Source: CAWKOH01 sp963851245
GTDB lineage: Bacteria; Actinomycetota; Acidimicrobiia; Acidimicrobiales; Palsa-688
Direction of reading: 5' to 3'
Length of the DNA stretch: 64,000 nt
NCBI GenBank assembly: GCA_963851245.1
Contig: CAWKOH010000001.1
Location: forward strand, 248,001-312,000
Part shown: piece by piece, positions 1 to 7,851 of the stretch
Numbering within the stretch: the first letter of the stretch is position 1
Layout of the letters: each line of letters begins with the position of its first letter
Notes under the pieces: generated by a model
Database searches by the model: none
Seen by the model: only the letters and a program-made list of their open reading frames with translations
Told to the model about the DNA's origin: nothing
Program-made: the position numbers and the translations under genes

Positions 1-534
1 AGCGGCCTTCCCGAGTTCGGGCAGCCGGGCGAGCGGCAACCGGGCCAGGTATTGAGAGTCAGACCTGACGGCGGAGTCTCGACTGTGGCCGACGATCTGG
101 CGGTGCCCAATGGCTGCGCATTGAGCGAGGACGACCGGACGTTCATCCTGGTCGAAGCCCACGCCGGCCGTATCACCGCGTTCGACGTCTCGCCGTCGGG
201 GGACCTGATCCGACGCCGCCCATTCGCGGTCATTCAAGCGGAACCGGGCGCCTCATCCGTGCACCCCGACGGCATGTGTCTTGACGCCGAAGGGGCGATC
301 TGGGTGTGCGAGATAACCGAACGGCGGGTGATGCGGATCCGCGAGGGCGGCGAGGTCGTCTGGACAATTCCCTTTCGAGTCCGCACACCGATCGCTTGCG
401 TTCTCGGAGGTGAAGACCGGAAGTCTCTTTACGTCTGCGCTTCCGGGGGAGGCGGCCCCACCGACCTCGCTCGTTCGAAAACCGGTGCCGTTGTCGTGGC
501 AGCCGTCGATATCCCCGGTGCCGGACGACCGTAG
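1..534 (+). CDS. SMP-30/gluconolactonase-like protein, 3' end only
   Basis: The frame is open from the first base of the window, so the start lies outside it; 177 codons and the TAG are present. The visible part shows the beta-propeller repeats of the SMP-30/gluconolactonase/LRE family: a stretch with VPNGCALSEDD (the Asn of NG is a usual metal ligand), then HPDGMCLDAEGAIWV (the Asp of PDG is another), then a final strand with SLYVC. Members are calcium- or zinc-dependent lactonases that hydrolyse sugar or other lactones in the cytosol. The substrate cannot be told. It ends 15 bases before the alcohol dehydrogenase gene on the same strand, so the two are probably co-transcribed, which would suit oxidation to a lactone and its opening. 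Confidence 0.8.
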   Translation, partial: SGLPEFGQPGERQPGQVLRVRPDGGVSTVADDLAVPNGCALSEDDRTFILVEAHAGRITAFDVSPSGDLIRRRPFAVIQAEPGASSVHPDGMCLDAEGAIWVCEITERRVMRIREGGEVVWTIPFRVRTPIACVLGGEDRKSLYVCASGGGGPTDLARSKTGAVVVAAVDIPGAGRP

Positions 535-549
535 GCCCCGAGGCACTCC

Positions 550-1554
550 ATGACACAGACCGCGGCCCTGCCGGCCACCATGAGGACGTGGACCCTTGTG
601 GCTCCGTCAACCTTCCAGCAGCAGACGGTGGCGACCCCGCTGTCGCTTCAACTCCAGACGGGCGAGTTACTAGTGCGCGTACAGGCCCGGGGTATCTGCG
701 GCAGCGACATTCCATACTTCCGCGGAGCCCCGCCTCGGTCCCTTCCTGGACTGCCGAACTCTCCTGGGGTCAGTCCCCCGGGTTGTCCGCTCCACGAGAT
801 CGTGGGCGAGGTCATGGCTTCCCGTCATCCGCTGACGCCGGTCGGGGCGAGGGTGGTGGGCTGGGCGTCACGAACCGACGGGCTGTCGGACTACATCGTG
901 ACCGACGGCGACGCCGTCTTCGAGTACCAAGCCGCTCTCGATCCTGCCACCGCGGTGATGCTCCAACCGCTGGCCTGCGTCATATACGCCGTGCGCCAGC
1001 TTCCAGACGTGACCGGACTCGATACCGCCGTCATCGGCCAGGGGTCGATTGGCGTTCTGTTCAGCCACGTATTGAAGTCGATGGGCGCTCGCCACGTGAC
1101 GGGCATCGACAGGATGGACCGAAGCCGAGTCGCCACCGCCTTCGGCGTGGACGAGATGGTGCATACGTCCAGCCGCGCCTGGGTCGCTACGGTTGCCGAC
1201 AAGCGCCGACCCAACATCATCATCGAGGCGGTCGGCCATCAGGTGGGAACGCTCCAGGACGCGGTCGACGCGGTGGCGCCGGAAGGATGGGTTTACTACT
1301 ACGGGATACCTGACGACCGGGTCTACCCCTTTCCCCTCTACCTTTTCCAGCAGAAGAACGCCACGCTCCGTGCCGGGTACACCAAGGACAGAAGGGCGAA
1401 CCTCGAGGCGGCGGACGAGTACGTAAGGGCCCATCCCCGACTGCCGGAGGACTACATCACTCACCGGTTCGGCGCAGATGAGGTACAGGTCGGATTCGAA
1501 GCAGCGTCTTCGCCGGCCGTCGGGCAGTTGAAGGTGGTCCTCGCCGCCGAGTAG
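550..1554 (+). CDS. Zinc-type medium-chain alcohol dehydrogenase
   Basis: The 334-aa protein has the two-domain layout of medium-chain dehydrogenases. In the N-terminal catalytic domain GICGSD contains Cys50, the expected catalytic zinc ligand, and His82-Glu83 match the usual HE pair. The nucleotide-binding domain has a GxGSIG glycine motif near residue 164. The four-cysteine lobe that binds structural zinc in classical alcohol dehydrogenases is not visible. A sorbitol/threonine-dehydrogenase-like NAD(P)-dependent oxidation of a secondary alcohol is the likely reaction, with unknown substrate. The ATG follows the SMP-30-like gene after 15 bases. The gene converges on the CoA-transferase that ends at 1585. 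Confidence 0.85.
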   Translation: MTQTAALPATMRTWTLVAPSTFQQQTVATPLSLQLQTGELLVRVQARGICGSDIPYFRGAPPRSLPGLPNSPGVSPPGCPLHEIVGEVMASRHPLTPVGARVVGWASRTDGLSDYIVTDGDAVFEYQAALDPATAVMLQPLACVIYAVRQLPDVTGLDTAVIGQGSIGVLFSHVLKSMGARHVTGIDRMDRSRVATAFGVDEMVHTSSRAWVATVADKRRPNIIIEAVGHQVGTLQDAVDAVAPEGWVYYYGIPDDRVYPFPLYLFQQKNATLRAGYTKDRRANLEAADEYVRAHPRLPEDYITHRFGADEVQVGFEAASSPAVGQLKVVLAAE

Positions 1555-1584
1555 GAAGCTCGGCCATCCCGGCACCGTAGCCCG

Positions 1585-2733
1585 TCACCCTCGGCCGCGG
1601 GAAGCGATCTCGGCCTTGACCTGAGCCGTGTCCCCGCCCGGGGTTGCAGGCCCGGAACGCACCGTGGCCGGGGTCTCACTGAAGTTCACCGGATGCCGCA
1701 GAACTTCGATTTGTCGACCATCGGCCAGCGGCACGGTAGCCGTCAACTCGAGGTGACGCACCTGAGGGTCGGCGAAAACCTCTGATACCCGGTAGACGGG
1801 GCCAGCCGGGAAGGCCTCGGACAGGAGCTCGAGCCACTCCTGCGTGGTACGGGTGCGCAGCACCGTCGCCAACTCGTCGACCAGTTCGCCCCGATGCGCT
1901 CTCCGAGCCTCATGCGTGGCAAAGCGGGGTTCTCCTGTCAGGTCGGGGCGGCCGATGAACTCGGCGAAGCGGTCAAAGGAACCGAGGACGCCCAGATTCA
2001 GCCGGCCATCGGCTGTTTCAAACAGGCCGATGGCAGGGATCGTCGGATGGCCGTTGCCCTCCTGACCCGGTTCGTCGCCATCGATCAGCCACCGGGTCGC
2101 CTGGAAATCGAGCAGGTGCACGGCGGCTTCGAGCAGCGAGGTGTGGACCCACTGACCGCGCCCGGTACGTTCCCGGCAGTACAGAGCAGCGATGACGCCC
2201 TGAGCCAGAAGCGTCCCCGCGGTGAGGTCCGTCACGGCCACACCCACCCGCCACGGACCCGAGCCGGGCGGACCCGTCACGGCCATCAGGCCACCCATAC
2301 CCTGGGCGATCTGGTCCACGCTGGGGCGCTCGGCATAGGGGCCGTCTTGCCCGTAGCCCGAGATGCTGCCGAACACGAGTCGGGGATTGCGCCGCAGGAG
2401 CACGTCCGGGGCCAGACCCAGGCGGTGCTTGACGCCGGGCCTCCAGTTCTCCAGGAACACGTCTGCGCCATCGACCAGGTCCAGAATGAGCTGATGGTCT
2501 TCTGGGTCCTTCAGGTTCAAGGCGATGGAGCGCTTGTTGCGGTGCAGGTTCCAATAGTCCGAGGCCCCGAACGAAGGTCCATGGCGCCCGACCTGGATTA
2601 CGTCGGCGCCCAGGTCGGCGAGCTGGCGGGCGCAAGCCGGGCCGGCCCGGGCGGCGGTGGCGTCGACGACCCTGATCCCGTCGAGAGGGCCGTTCACCTC
2701 TGGACCCACAGGGTGTTGAAGTGCATCGGCCAC
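1585..2733 (-). CDS. CaiB/BaiF family (class III) CoA-transferase
   Basis: The 382-aa product has the family signature from the N-terminus: GIRVVDATAARAGP, LADLGADVIQV, then NKRSIALNLKDPED. The putative catalytic Asp is in VAVTDLTAGT and is followed by ALYCRERTGRGQW. Members move CoA between a thioester and a free carboxylate. I chose the GTG at 2733 because AGGAAAGG lies a few bases upstream and the protein then starts just before the conserved first strand. The frame is open to 2880, but those extra 49 residues are not family-like. It is divergent from the UGSC partner gene and convergent with the alcohol dehydrogenase. Confidence 0.85.
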   Translation of the reverse strand: MADALQHPVGPEVNGPLDGIRVVDATAARAGPACARQLADLGADVIQVGRHGPSFGASDYWNLHRNKRSIALNLKDPEDHQLILDLVDGADVFLENWRPGVKHRLGLAPDVLLRRNPRLVFGSISGYGQDGPYAERPSVDQIAQGMGGLMAVTGPPGSGPWRVGVAVTDLTAGTLLAQGVIAALYCRERTGRGQWVHTSLLEAAVHLLDFQATRWLIDGDEPGQEGNGHPTIPAIGLFETADGRLNLGVLGSFDRFAEFIGRPDLTGEPRFATHEARRAHRGELVDELATVLRTRTTQEWLELLSEAFPAGPVYRVSEVFADPQVRHLELTATVPLADGRQIEVLRHPVNFSETPATVRSGPATPGGDTAQVKAEIASRGRG

Positions 2734-2851
2734 CTGCCTTTCCTTATTGCAGCCTTGGCATGGTAGATCCGGCTCGGTCGGCCAAGTGATGCCCCAATCG
2801 ATATGCTTCTCGGCTGTGTCCGGACCGAAGGCCGGGTTTGCATCAGGCAGG

Positions 2852-3946
2852 TTGGAGATCGGCGACCCAGAAGACGCCATCGAGTTCTGCTACGAGCAGG
2901 GGTGGACGGATGGGCTGCCCGTGGTACCCCCCACCCCGACCCGGGTCGCCCGCTTCCTGGCCGCTGGAGGGCGTCCCGGCGATGAGGTAATCGTCGAATA
3001 CGTCGACCGGAGCCGCACCGTCACCGTGGAGAAGGTCGCCATCAATGCTGTGATGGCCGGGTGCCGGCCCGAGTACTTCCCGGTGGTGCTGGCTCTGGTC
3101 GAGGCCATGGCCGACCCCGGGTTCCATCTGCATGCAGCCAATGCCAGCACGGGCGGCATGGCACTCGGGTTCGTGGTCAATGGGCCCATCCGCAACGAGC
3201 TGAAGATGAACTGCCAGGGCAACGTGCTCGGACCCGGCAACCGGGCCAACTCGACCATCGGCCGGGCTGTGCGGTTGAGCCAGATCAACGCCATGGGCTC
3301 AGTGGCGGGCGCCGGCAACGATCCCAACCTCGAGCCGGCGGCGCGACCGATCCTGGATCGATCCACCATGGGGCAGCCGGGAAAGTACGCCGGCTACCAC
3401 GTGCCCGAGTACGAAGAGGCGTTCCCGAGCCTCGCCCCCCTGCACGTCATGCGCGGCTTCGCGCCCGAACAGAATGTCGTGAGCCTCTTCAGTGTGGTCG
3501 GCCATATCCAGATATCGGCTCATGCCGAGGCCACGGCCCGGGAGATCATCGACACCATCTGCTTCTACCTGGTCGGATCGGCCCGGCTCACCCGGGCCGG
3601 TGACTGCGTGCTGGTGATCCCCCCCGAGAACGCCGAGAAGTTCGTACGGGACGGGTTCAGCAAGTCCGACATCGGCGAGGCCGTCTATCACGGCACCAGG
3701 CGCACGGTGGCCGACGTGAAGCGGGCTGGTGGATCGGTCAGCGGCGGTCTGATGGACCGACGCGGTGGAGCGATCGGACCCGGCGACGACAGTCGCGATG
3801 TGGCCATCGCTACTAATGGAAGCCATGTCCATGTGGTCGTGGCGGGCGGACCGGCCGGCGCGTTCATATACGCCCTGCTTCCCTACGGAGGCGGGTTCGC
3901 CACTCGAGAGATAAAGAGACCGGAATCACATTCGAGAGAAGGGTGA
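2852..3946 (+). CDS. Uncharacterised conserved protein, partner of UGSC selenoprotein
   Basis: This protein of about 364 aa has no function I can assign. The conserved-looking core begins at DPEDAIEFCYEQGWTDGLPV, continues through TVEKVAINAVMAGCRPEYFP, and has LHVMRGFAPEQNVV in the second half. It has no signal peptide or membrane span. From memory, proteins of this type occur in actinobacteria and proteobacteria and often sit beside UGSC or thioredoxin-like proteins; that is recollection only. The frame is open from 2747. I prefer the TTG at 2852, preceded by AGGCAGG and close to the conserved start, but an ATG at 2789 is possible. Only four bases separate its stop from the selenoprotein start, so the two are translationally coupled and probably act together. 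Confidence 0.7.
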   Translation: MEIGDPEDAIEFCYEQGWTDGLPVVPPTPTRVARFLAAGGRPGDEVIVEYVDRSRTVTVEKVAINAVMAGCRPEYFPVVLALVEAMADPGFHLHAANASTGGMALGFVVNGPIRNELKMNCQGNVLGPGNRANSTIGRAVRLSQINAMGSVAGAGNDPNLEPAARPILDRSTMGQPGKYAGYHVPEYEEAFPSLAPLHVMRGFAPEQNVVSLFSVVGHIQISAHAEATAREIIDTICFYLVGSARLTRAGDCVLVIPPENAEKFVRDGFSKSDIGEAVYHGTRRTVADVKRAGGSVSGGLMDRRGGAIGPGDDSRDVAIATNGSHVHVVVAGGPAGAFIYALLPYGGGFATREIKRPESHSREG

Positions 3947-3950
3947 CGAA

Positions 3951-4470
3951 ATGGGCTACGAAGTCCTGGACCCGGTGGTGGAGCCGACCGTACCGCAAGC
4001 CTCTCTGGCTCCCCGCCTCGACACTTTGGAAGGCAAGTGCATCGGCTTGTGGTCGAACAACAAGATCAACGCGGTCGAACTGCTGGACGAGGTGGAGGCG
4101 ATACTCCGCAACCGGTACTGCATCGCCGGCACCAAGCGGGGCACGTACAACGCGGGGCGAGTCATGCGCCCAGGCGAGTGGGGGGATATTGACGGTTGCG
4201 ATGCCGTGATCCTCACTCACGGCGATTGAGGAAGCTGCTCGTCGAGCGGTCTGCTCAACGCCATCCAGCTTGATACCAGGGGCATCCCCGCCGTGCTCAT
4301 CGGGACCGATCGCTTTCACGGCGTCCTGCTAGCCACCAGGGAGTTCAGCGGCGTCCCCGAGGCGCGCTGGGCCGAGGTGGCCCACCCCGTCCAGAGCCTC
4401 GACCGTCAGCAGCTACGCGCCCCACGCCGAAGAAGCAGTGGTGCAGGCGGTCGAAATCCTGCTCGGATAG
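3951..4470 (+). CDS. UGSC family selenoprotein (in-frame TGA read as Sec), with one frameshift
   Basis: The first 92 codons end at TGA 4227-4229, but the same frame continues with G-S-C-S-S-S-G-L-L-N-A and DTRGIPAVLIGTDRF, typical of the UGSC (seleno)protein family. In that family the motif U-G-S-C places selenocysteine and cysteine in a redox-like UxxC pair. The sequence before the TGA (LAPRLDTLEGK, then CDAVILTHGD) also fits. A SECIS-like hairpin starts three bases after the TGA. After HPVQSL near 4400 the original frame degenerates, while the frame one base later gives TVSSYAPHAEEAVVQAVEIL and a TAG at 4468-4470, the expected helical C-terminus. A single extra base there is therefore likely. 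The corrected product is about 173 aa. A cytosolic redox role is inferred; the substrate is unknown. Confidence 0.8.
4232..4271 (+). promoter_or_regulatory. SECIS-like hairpin of the UGSC selenoprotein
   Basis: The RNA immediately after TGA 4227-4229 can form a long hairpin. The lower stem AAGCTG (4232-4237) pairs perfectly with CAGCTT (4266-4271). After an asymmetric internal loop, CGT (4240-4242) pairs with ACG (4258-4260). A C-A mismatch follows, then GAGC (4244-4247) pairs with GCTC (4253-4256). The apical loop is GGTCT (4248-4252). Bacterial SECIS elements need a small apical loop containing G/GU about 16-37 bases after the UGA; the first loop G here is 18 bases after it. The loop resembles that of the E. 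coli fdhF element. Pairing was done by eye; no folding energy was computed. Confidence 0.7.
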
Positions 4471-4530
4471 GAACACCACCAGGGCTTCCGGTACTCTCCT
4501 TGATACTTTGTAAGGAAAGGGCCGGCACTG

Positions 4531-4648
4531 GTGAAGAGCCTGAATGAGCGCGTGGCGGTTGTCACCGGAGGCGGCCGGGGCATCGGGCGAGGACGCCCGG
4601 CGTCCGGTTAGCCAGGCCATCAGCGTCGACGGCGGCTACGAGCTGTAG
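4531..4648 (+). pseudogene. Short-chain dehydrogenase collapsed to its two ends
   Basis: A GTG preceded by AAGGAAAGG opens with an SDR N-terminus (KSLNERVAVVTGGGRGIG, the TGxxxGIG cofactor loop). After about 25 codons it runs into a stop. In a second frame the same stretch ends with SQAISVDGGYEL and TAG, a standard SDR C-terminus. Roughly 220 internal codons (substrate loop, NNAG, catalytic Ser-Tyr-Lys) are missing. It lies 60 bases after the selenoprotein gene. Nothing functional can be made from it. It is either a real deletion relic or an assembly collapse. Confidence 0.8.
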
Positions 4649-4675
4649 GCCGGACGACCCGGCCGGCTATGCGAT

Positions 4676-5107
4676 TCACACGTTCTGGTCTCTGGCCGAT
4701 CCGCCTGCGCCGCCGGCCGCGGCCGGCTCGTGCCGTTCGATCAGTTCGATGACATAGCCGTCCGGATCCTCGATGTAGGCCATGGTCACCGGCCAGCGCT
4801 CCAGGCGGGATGGCTTCGACACGGATTTGTATCCGGCTGCCATGGCCTTGTCGTACAAACCCTGGCAGTCGTCGGTGTAGATGTACAGCTTCCACACCGA
4901 GGTGCCCATGTCGATGGGGCCCTCGTGGGCGGTGTTCTGCGCCAGCTGGATCCACCCTCCCTTGTCGGGATTCTCGAGCATGGCTTCGGTGATGTGCTCG
5001 GTGATCTTGGTCCGGCTCGTGCAGCTCAGACCAAGGGTCTCGTAGAACTCGATCGTCCGGTCCAGATCCTTTACGTAGATACAGAACTGCCTAACCCACG
5101 ATGTCAT
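4676..5107 (-). CDS. VOC (glyoxalase/bleomycin-resistance) family protein
   Basis: The 143-aa protein has one vicinal-oxygen-chelate module pair: RQFCIYVKDLDRTIEFYETLGL at the start and AYIEDPDGYVIELIERH near the end. The final Glu in YVIELIE is at the usual metal-ligand position. Members include glyoxalases, extradiol dioxygenases and isomerases, so the activity is open. The ATG at 5107 has GGGAG upstream; a longer open frame reaches 5203 but overlaps the neighbouring gene. It is the last gene of a minus-strand unit with the two amidohydrolases upstream, 10 bases after the nearest one. Confidence 0.8.
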   Translation of the reverse strand: MTSWVRQFCIYVKDLDRTIEFYETLGLSCTSRTKITEHITEAMLENPDKGGWIQLAQNTAHEGPIDMGTSVWKLYIYTDDCQGLYDKAMAAGYKSVSKPSRLERWPVTMAYIEDPDGYVIELIERHEPAAAGGAGGSARDQNV

Positions 5108-5117
5108 GCGATCTCCC

Positions 5118-6395
5118 TTATTCCTGGGCCTGATTCGAGGTGAGCCAGAAGCGGCCCCGGGCCGCGGCGTCGCGCCACTGCGCCACGTTGCCAGCGTCGT
5201 CAACCTGGCCCAGGTCGGCGGGGGTGGGCCCGATCTCCCTGGCCAGATCGGCCAGTTTGTCGAGCTCGAAGGTGTAAACCCGGGCTGCGTTCAGGCCCAG
5301 GATCCGGCGCGTCTCCTCGATGGGAACGTCGTGGAATCCGTCGCGGAGCCATTCCCGGGTGTGGGGCCACGTCCCCTCCGGGTGCGGGAAGTCGTTGCCC
5401 CAAAGGAAGGCCCCCACCCCGATCTGGTAGCGGCGCTCGATTTCGAATCGTTCCGGGGTGCTGGCCCCGACGAAGCAGTTGCGGTCGAAGTATTCGCTGG
5501 GCAGCATCTTCAGCTCACCGATGATCGAGGCGTGGCTCACCTTTTTCGAGGTGTGAGCATGCCGGTACCGGGTGTCCATCAGCCAGAGCAGGTCGGGTAC
5601 CCAGAACGCCCCGCTCTCGGTCACACCGAAACGCAGCTGTGGGTGCCGCTCGAACACGCCCGTCCACATGAGGAACCACAGCGGGCGGGCCGCCCACCAT
5701 CTCACCTCCATCAGGTACAGAGCGACATGCTCCCCGTAGTCATCGCTGGCGGCGGGACCCGAATGGACGTGCACCGGGAGGTTCAGGTCGGCGCACACGG
5801 CCCAGAATCGCTCGTAGCGAGAGTCGTGATAAGCCGGGTAGGGCGCCCACATCGAGGGGATCAACACACCCCGCAGGCCGTGTTCCGCGGCCCATTCCGC
5901 TTCCCGGATGCCAGCGTCCGGATCATCGAGGATCGGCGTTATCGCGACCCCGGCCCGCCGCAGCGGGCTGTCTGCGCACAGCTCCGCCAGCCACCGGTTG
6001 TGGGCCTGGGCGCCGGCCATGGCCAGGCCGGGATCGAGACGGCCGGTTGAGCTGAGACCGGCCCCGAACGGGGCGCCGGTAAAGCCGGTCACGGCGTCCC
6101 CGTCAGGAAAGATGACCTCGGCCACGACCCCGTCGGCGTCCAGCTCCTTATCACGCCGATCGCTGTTCCATGCCCCCGCGATCCCCTCCTTGTTCTCCTC
6201 GAACCATTTCTCCGCGAACTGTGGATCGCTGATGGATCGGACCCGGGCTTGCTCGGTCCGTTCGGCGATCATCTGGTCGAACGCCTCGCGGAAGGCCGTA
6301 TCAACATAGGGCCGGTACTGCTCGGTCGGCAGGCCAGCATGGCAGTCGGACGAGATGATCAGGTAGCGATCGTTTGCGCTGTCGGGCACAGTCAC
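5118..6395 (-). CDS. Amidohydrolase family (ACMSD-like) protein
   Basis: The 425-aa protein belongs to the amidohydrolase-2 family of TIM-barrel metal-dependent hydrolases and decarboxylases. The first-strand metal motif is degenerate: SSDCHAG (Asp17, His19) in place of HxH. Later come PVHVHSGPA with a strand-5 histidine and GNDFPHPEGTWPH with the catalytic-type Asp. Relatives hydrolyse or decarboxylate cyclic and aromatic acids; the substrate is unknown. It is second in a minus-strand operon, 49 bases after the amidohydrolase at 6445-7713. That protein has the same motifs, so the two may be a diverged duplication. Confidence 0.85.
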   Translation of the reverse strand: MTVPDSANDRYLIISSDCHAGLPTEQYRPYVDTAFREAFDQMIAERTEQARVRSISDPQFAEKWFEENKEGIAGAWNSDRRDKELDADGVVAEVIFPDGDAVTGFTGAPFGAGLSSTGRLDPGLAMAGAQAHNRWLAELCADSPLRRAGVAITPILDDPDAGIREAEWAAEHGLRGVLIPSMWAPYPAYHDSRYERFWAVCADLNLPVHVHSGPAASDDYGEHVALYLMEVRWWAARPLWFLMWTGVFERHPQLRFGVTESGAFWVPDLLWLMDTRYRHAHTSKKVSHASIIGELKMLPSEYFDRNCFVGASTPERFEIERRYQIGVGAFLWGNDFPHPEGTWPHTREWLRDGFHDVPIEETRRILGLNAARVYTFELDKLADLAREIGPTPADLGQVDDAGNVAQWRDAAARGRFWLTSNQAQE

Positions 6396-6444
6396 ACCTC
6401 CTCAGCGGGCTCGGGTCGGTCTCGTGGACCGACCCCAGGCCTGC

Positions 6445-7713
6445 TCACCAGGGTCGAAGGAACGTCTCTTGGGTAAAGCCAAGGCTCACAGAATCCTCGG
6501 GCGGTTCGTCTAGCGGTACCGAGATCTCGTCCACTGTCGGCCCCACCCGGGCGGCGATAGAAGCCAGGACGTCGAGGTCGAAGCCGTATACGCGCGCCGC
6601 GGTGACTCCCAGCATCATGCGCATTTCGTCCGCGGGTGCACCGGCGAAGGTCCACCTCAGCGCCTCCCGGGTGTACGGATAGGTCGTCTCTGAATGGGGG
6701 TAGTCGGCTCCCCACATGATCTGCTCGACGCCGATCTGATGGCGAAGGGGGGACTCGATGCGCCGCATGAAGCTGGCGCCCAGATAGCAGTTTCGCTTCC
6801 AGTATTCCCGCGGAGTGAGCGACAGGGCAGCTGCGGCCGGACCGCCGAACCTGGCCTCCACTGTCTCTCTCGACTCGGTGAAACGCTCGTAATAGAAGTC
6901 CAGGAAGTCCAGGACACCCGGAAGCCAGCTGCATCCACCCTGCTCCGTGAGTACGAACTTCAGATTGGAGTGCCGTTCGAATACGCCGGAGTAGATCAAC
7001 TGCCACAGGGCCCGGTGGGAGTACCAGCCCTGTTCGATCAGGAAGACTGCACCCGATACGCCGCCGACGCTCAATCCCATCGGCGACGCGTTGCCGCCAT
7101 GGTGGTTGATCGGGACGTCCAGCTCGTTGCACACTCGCCAGATGGGGTCATAGGCCTCCGAGAAGAGGGGCGGCAGGTCTGCGTCGGGTGGGACCCCGGG
7201 CAGCATGACGCCTCCCCTCAGACCGGCCGAGTGGGCCCACCGGATCTCCTCTACCGCGGCGTCCACGTCATTGAGGAGGATCTGGGCAATACCGGCTCGC
7301 CGGGACGGCGCCAGGGCGCAGAAATCGGCCAGCCAGCGATTGTGCGCTCGCAAGCCCGCCCAGCGATGATCGAAATCGGCCTTAGAAGGCGGCGGGGCGA
7401 TCAGGCTCGACGAGGGGAAGAAAGGCGGAATGGTGTTCGGAAAGAGGACCTCGGCCACAATCCCGTCTGCCTCGAGCTCCTTCAGGCGCCGATCGTGGTT
7501 GAAGTTGCGATCTCGGTCCGGCCCGGTCAGATCGGAAAAGGGGTTCTCATAGGACCCGGCCCAGGCGTCGAAGTCGTCAAGGTAGCGGCGCTCCAGATAG
7601 TCCCGGTACGAGTACATGTCGGCGCCGGCGTGGCAGTCGGACGAGATGATTGTGTAGCGGTCCAACTCGCGATCGACCGCCGCCTTGTCCAACACCTGCA
7701 TACTCTCGGACAT
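6445..7713 (-). CDS. Amidohydrolase family (ACMSD-like) protein
   Basis: About 422 aa from the ATG at 7713, which sits behind a G-rich ribosome site; an upstream ATG at 7734 is also in frame. It shares the degenerate first metal motif IISSDCHAG with its downstream neighbour. It also has VPINHHGGNA (strand-5 His), FVLTEQGGCSWLPG and WGADYPHSETTYPYTREAL with the metal-binding Asp. Metal-dependent hydrolysis or decarboxylation is expected. A good sigma-70-type promoter lies just upstream and overlaps the one serving the divergent SDR gene, so the two transcripts are probably controlled together. Confidence 0.85.
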   Translation of the reverse strand: MSESMQVLDKAAVDRELDRYTIISSDCHAGADMYSYRDYLERRYLDDFDAWAGSYENPFSDLTGPDRDRNFNHDRRLKELEADGIVAEVLFPNTIPPFFPSSSLIAPPPSKADFDHRWAGLRAHNRWLADFCALAPSRRAGIAQILLNDVDAAVEEIRWAHSAGLRGGVMLPGVPPDADLPPLFSEAYDPIWRVCNELDVPINHHGGNASPMGLSVGGVSGAVFLIEQGWYSHRALWQLIYSGVFERHSNLKFVLTEQGGCSWLPGVLDFLDFYYERFTESRETVEARFGGPAAAALSLTPREYWKRNCYLGASFMRRIESPLRHQIGVEQIMWGADYPHSETTYPYTREALRWTFAGAPADEMRMMLGVTAARVYGFDLDVLASIAARVGPTVDEISVPLDEPPEDSVSLGFTQETFLRPW

Positions 7714-7763
7714 CCGACCCCCCGGCAGTTGCATCTAACGGCACCGAAGTCACATTGATTACA

Positions 7764-7823
7764 AGGATAGGTGCAGTAATACGGACTGTCAATGTTGACT
7801 GGACATTCTGGTCCGGCTACCGT
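7764..7823. promoter_or_regulatory. Back-to-back promoters of an amidohydrolase operon and an SDR gene
   Basis: On the minus strand TTGACA (7792-7787) is followed after 17 bases by TATCCT (7769-7764). On the plus strand TTGACT (7795-7800) is followed after 17 bases by TACCGT (7818-7823), 28 bases before the SDR start codon. The two -35 boxes are two bases apart, so one regulator bound here could affect both. Spacing and match are good for housekeeping-type promoters. No start site has been measured. Confidence 0.55.
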
Positions 7824-7851
7824 ACCCGGACCATCGAGTGGGGAGGTGCCG

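Noticed and set aside
4293..4547. Independent 84-aa gene after the selenoprotein TGA
   Set aside because: It is the downstream part of the selenoprotein frame; its last 50 residues are out of the conserved frame.
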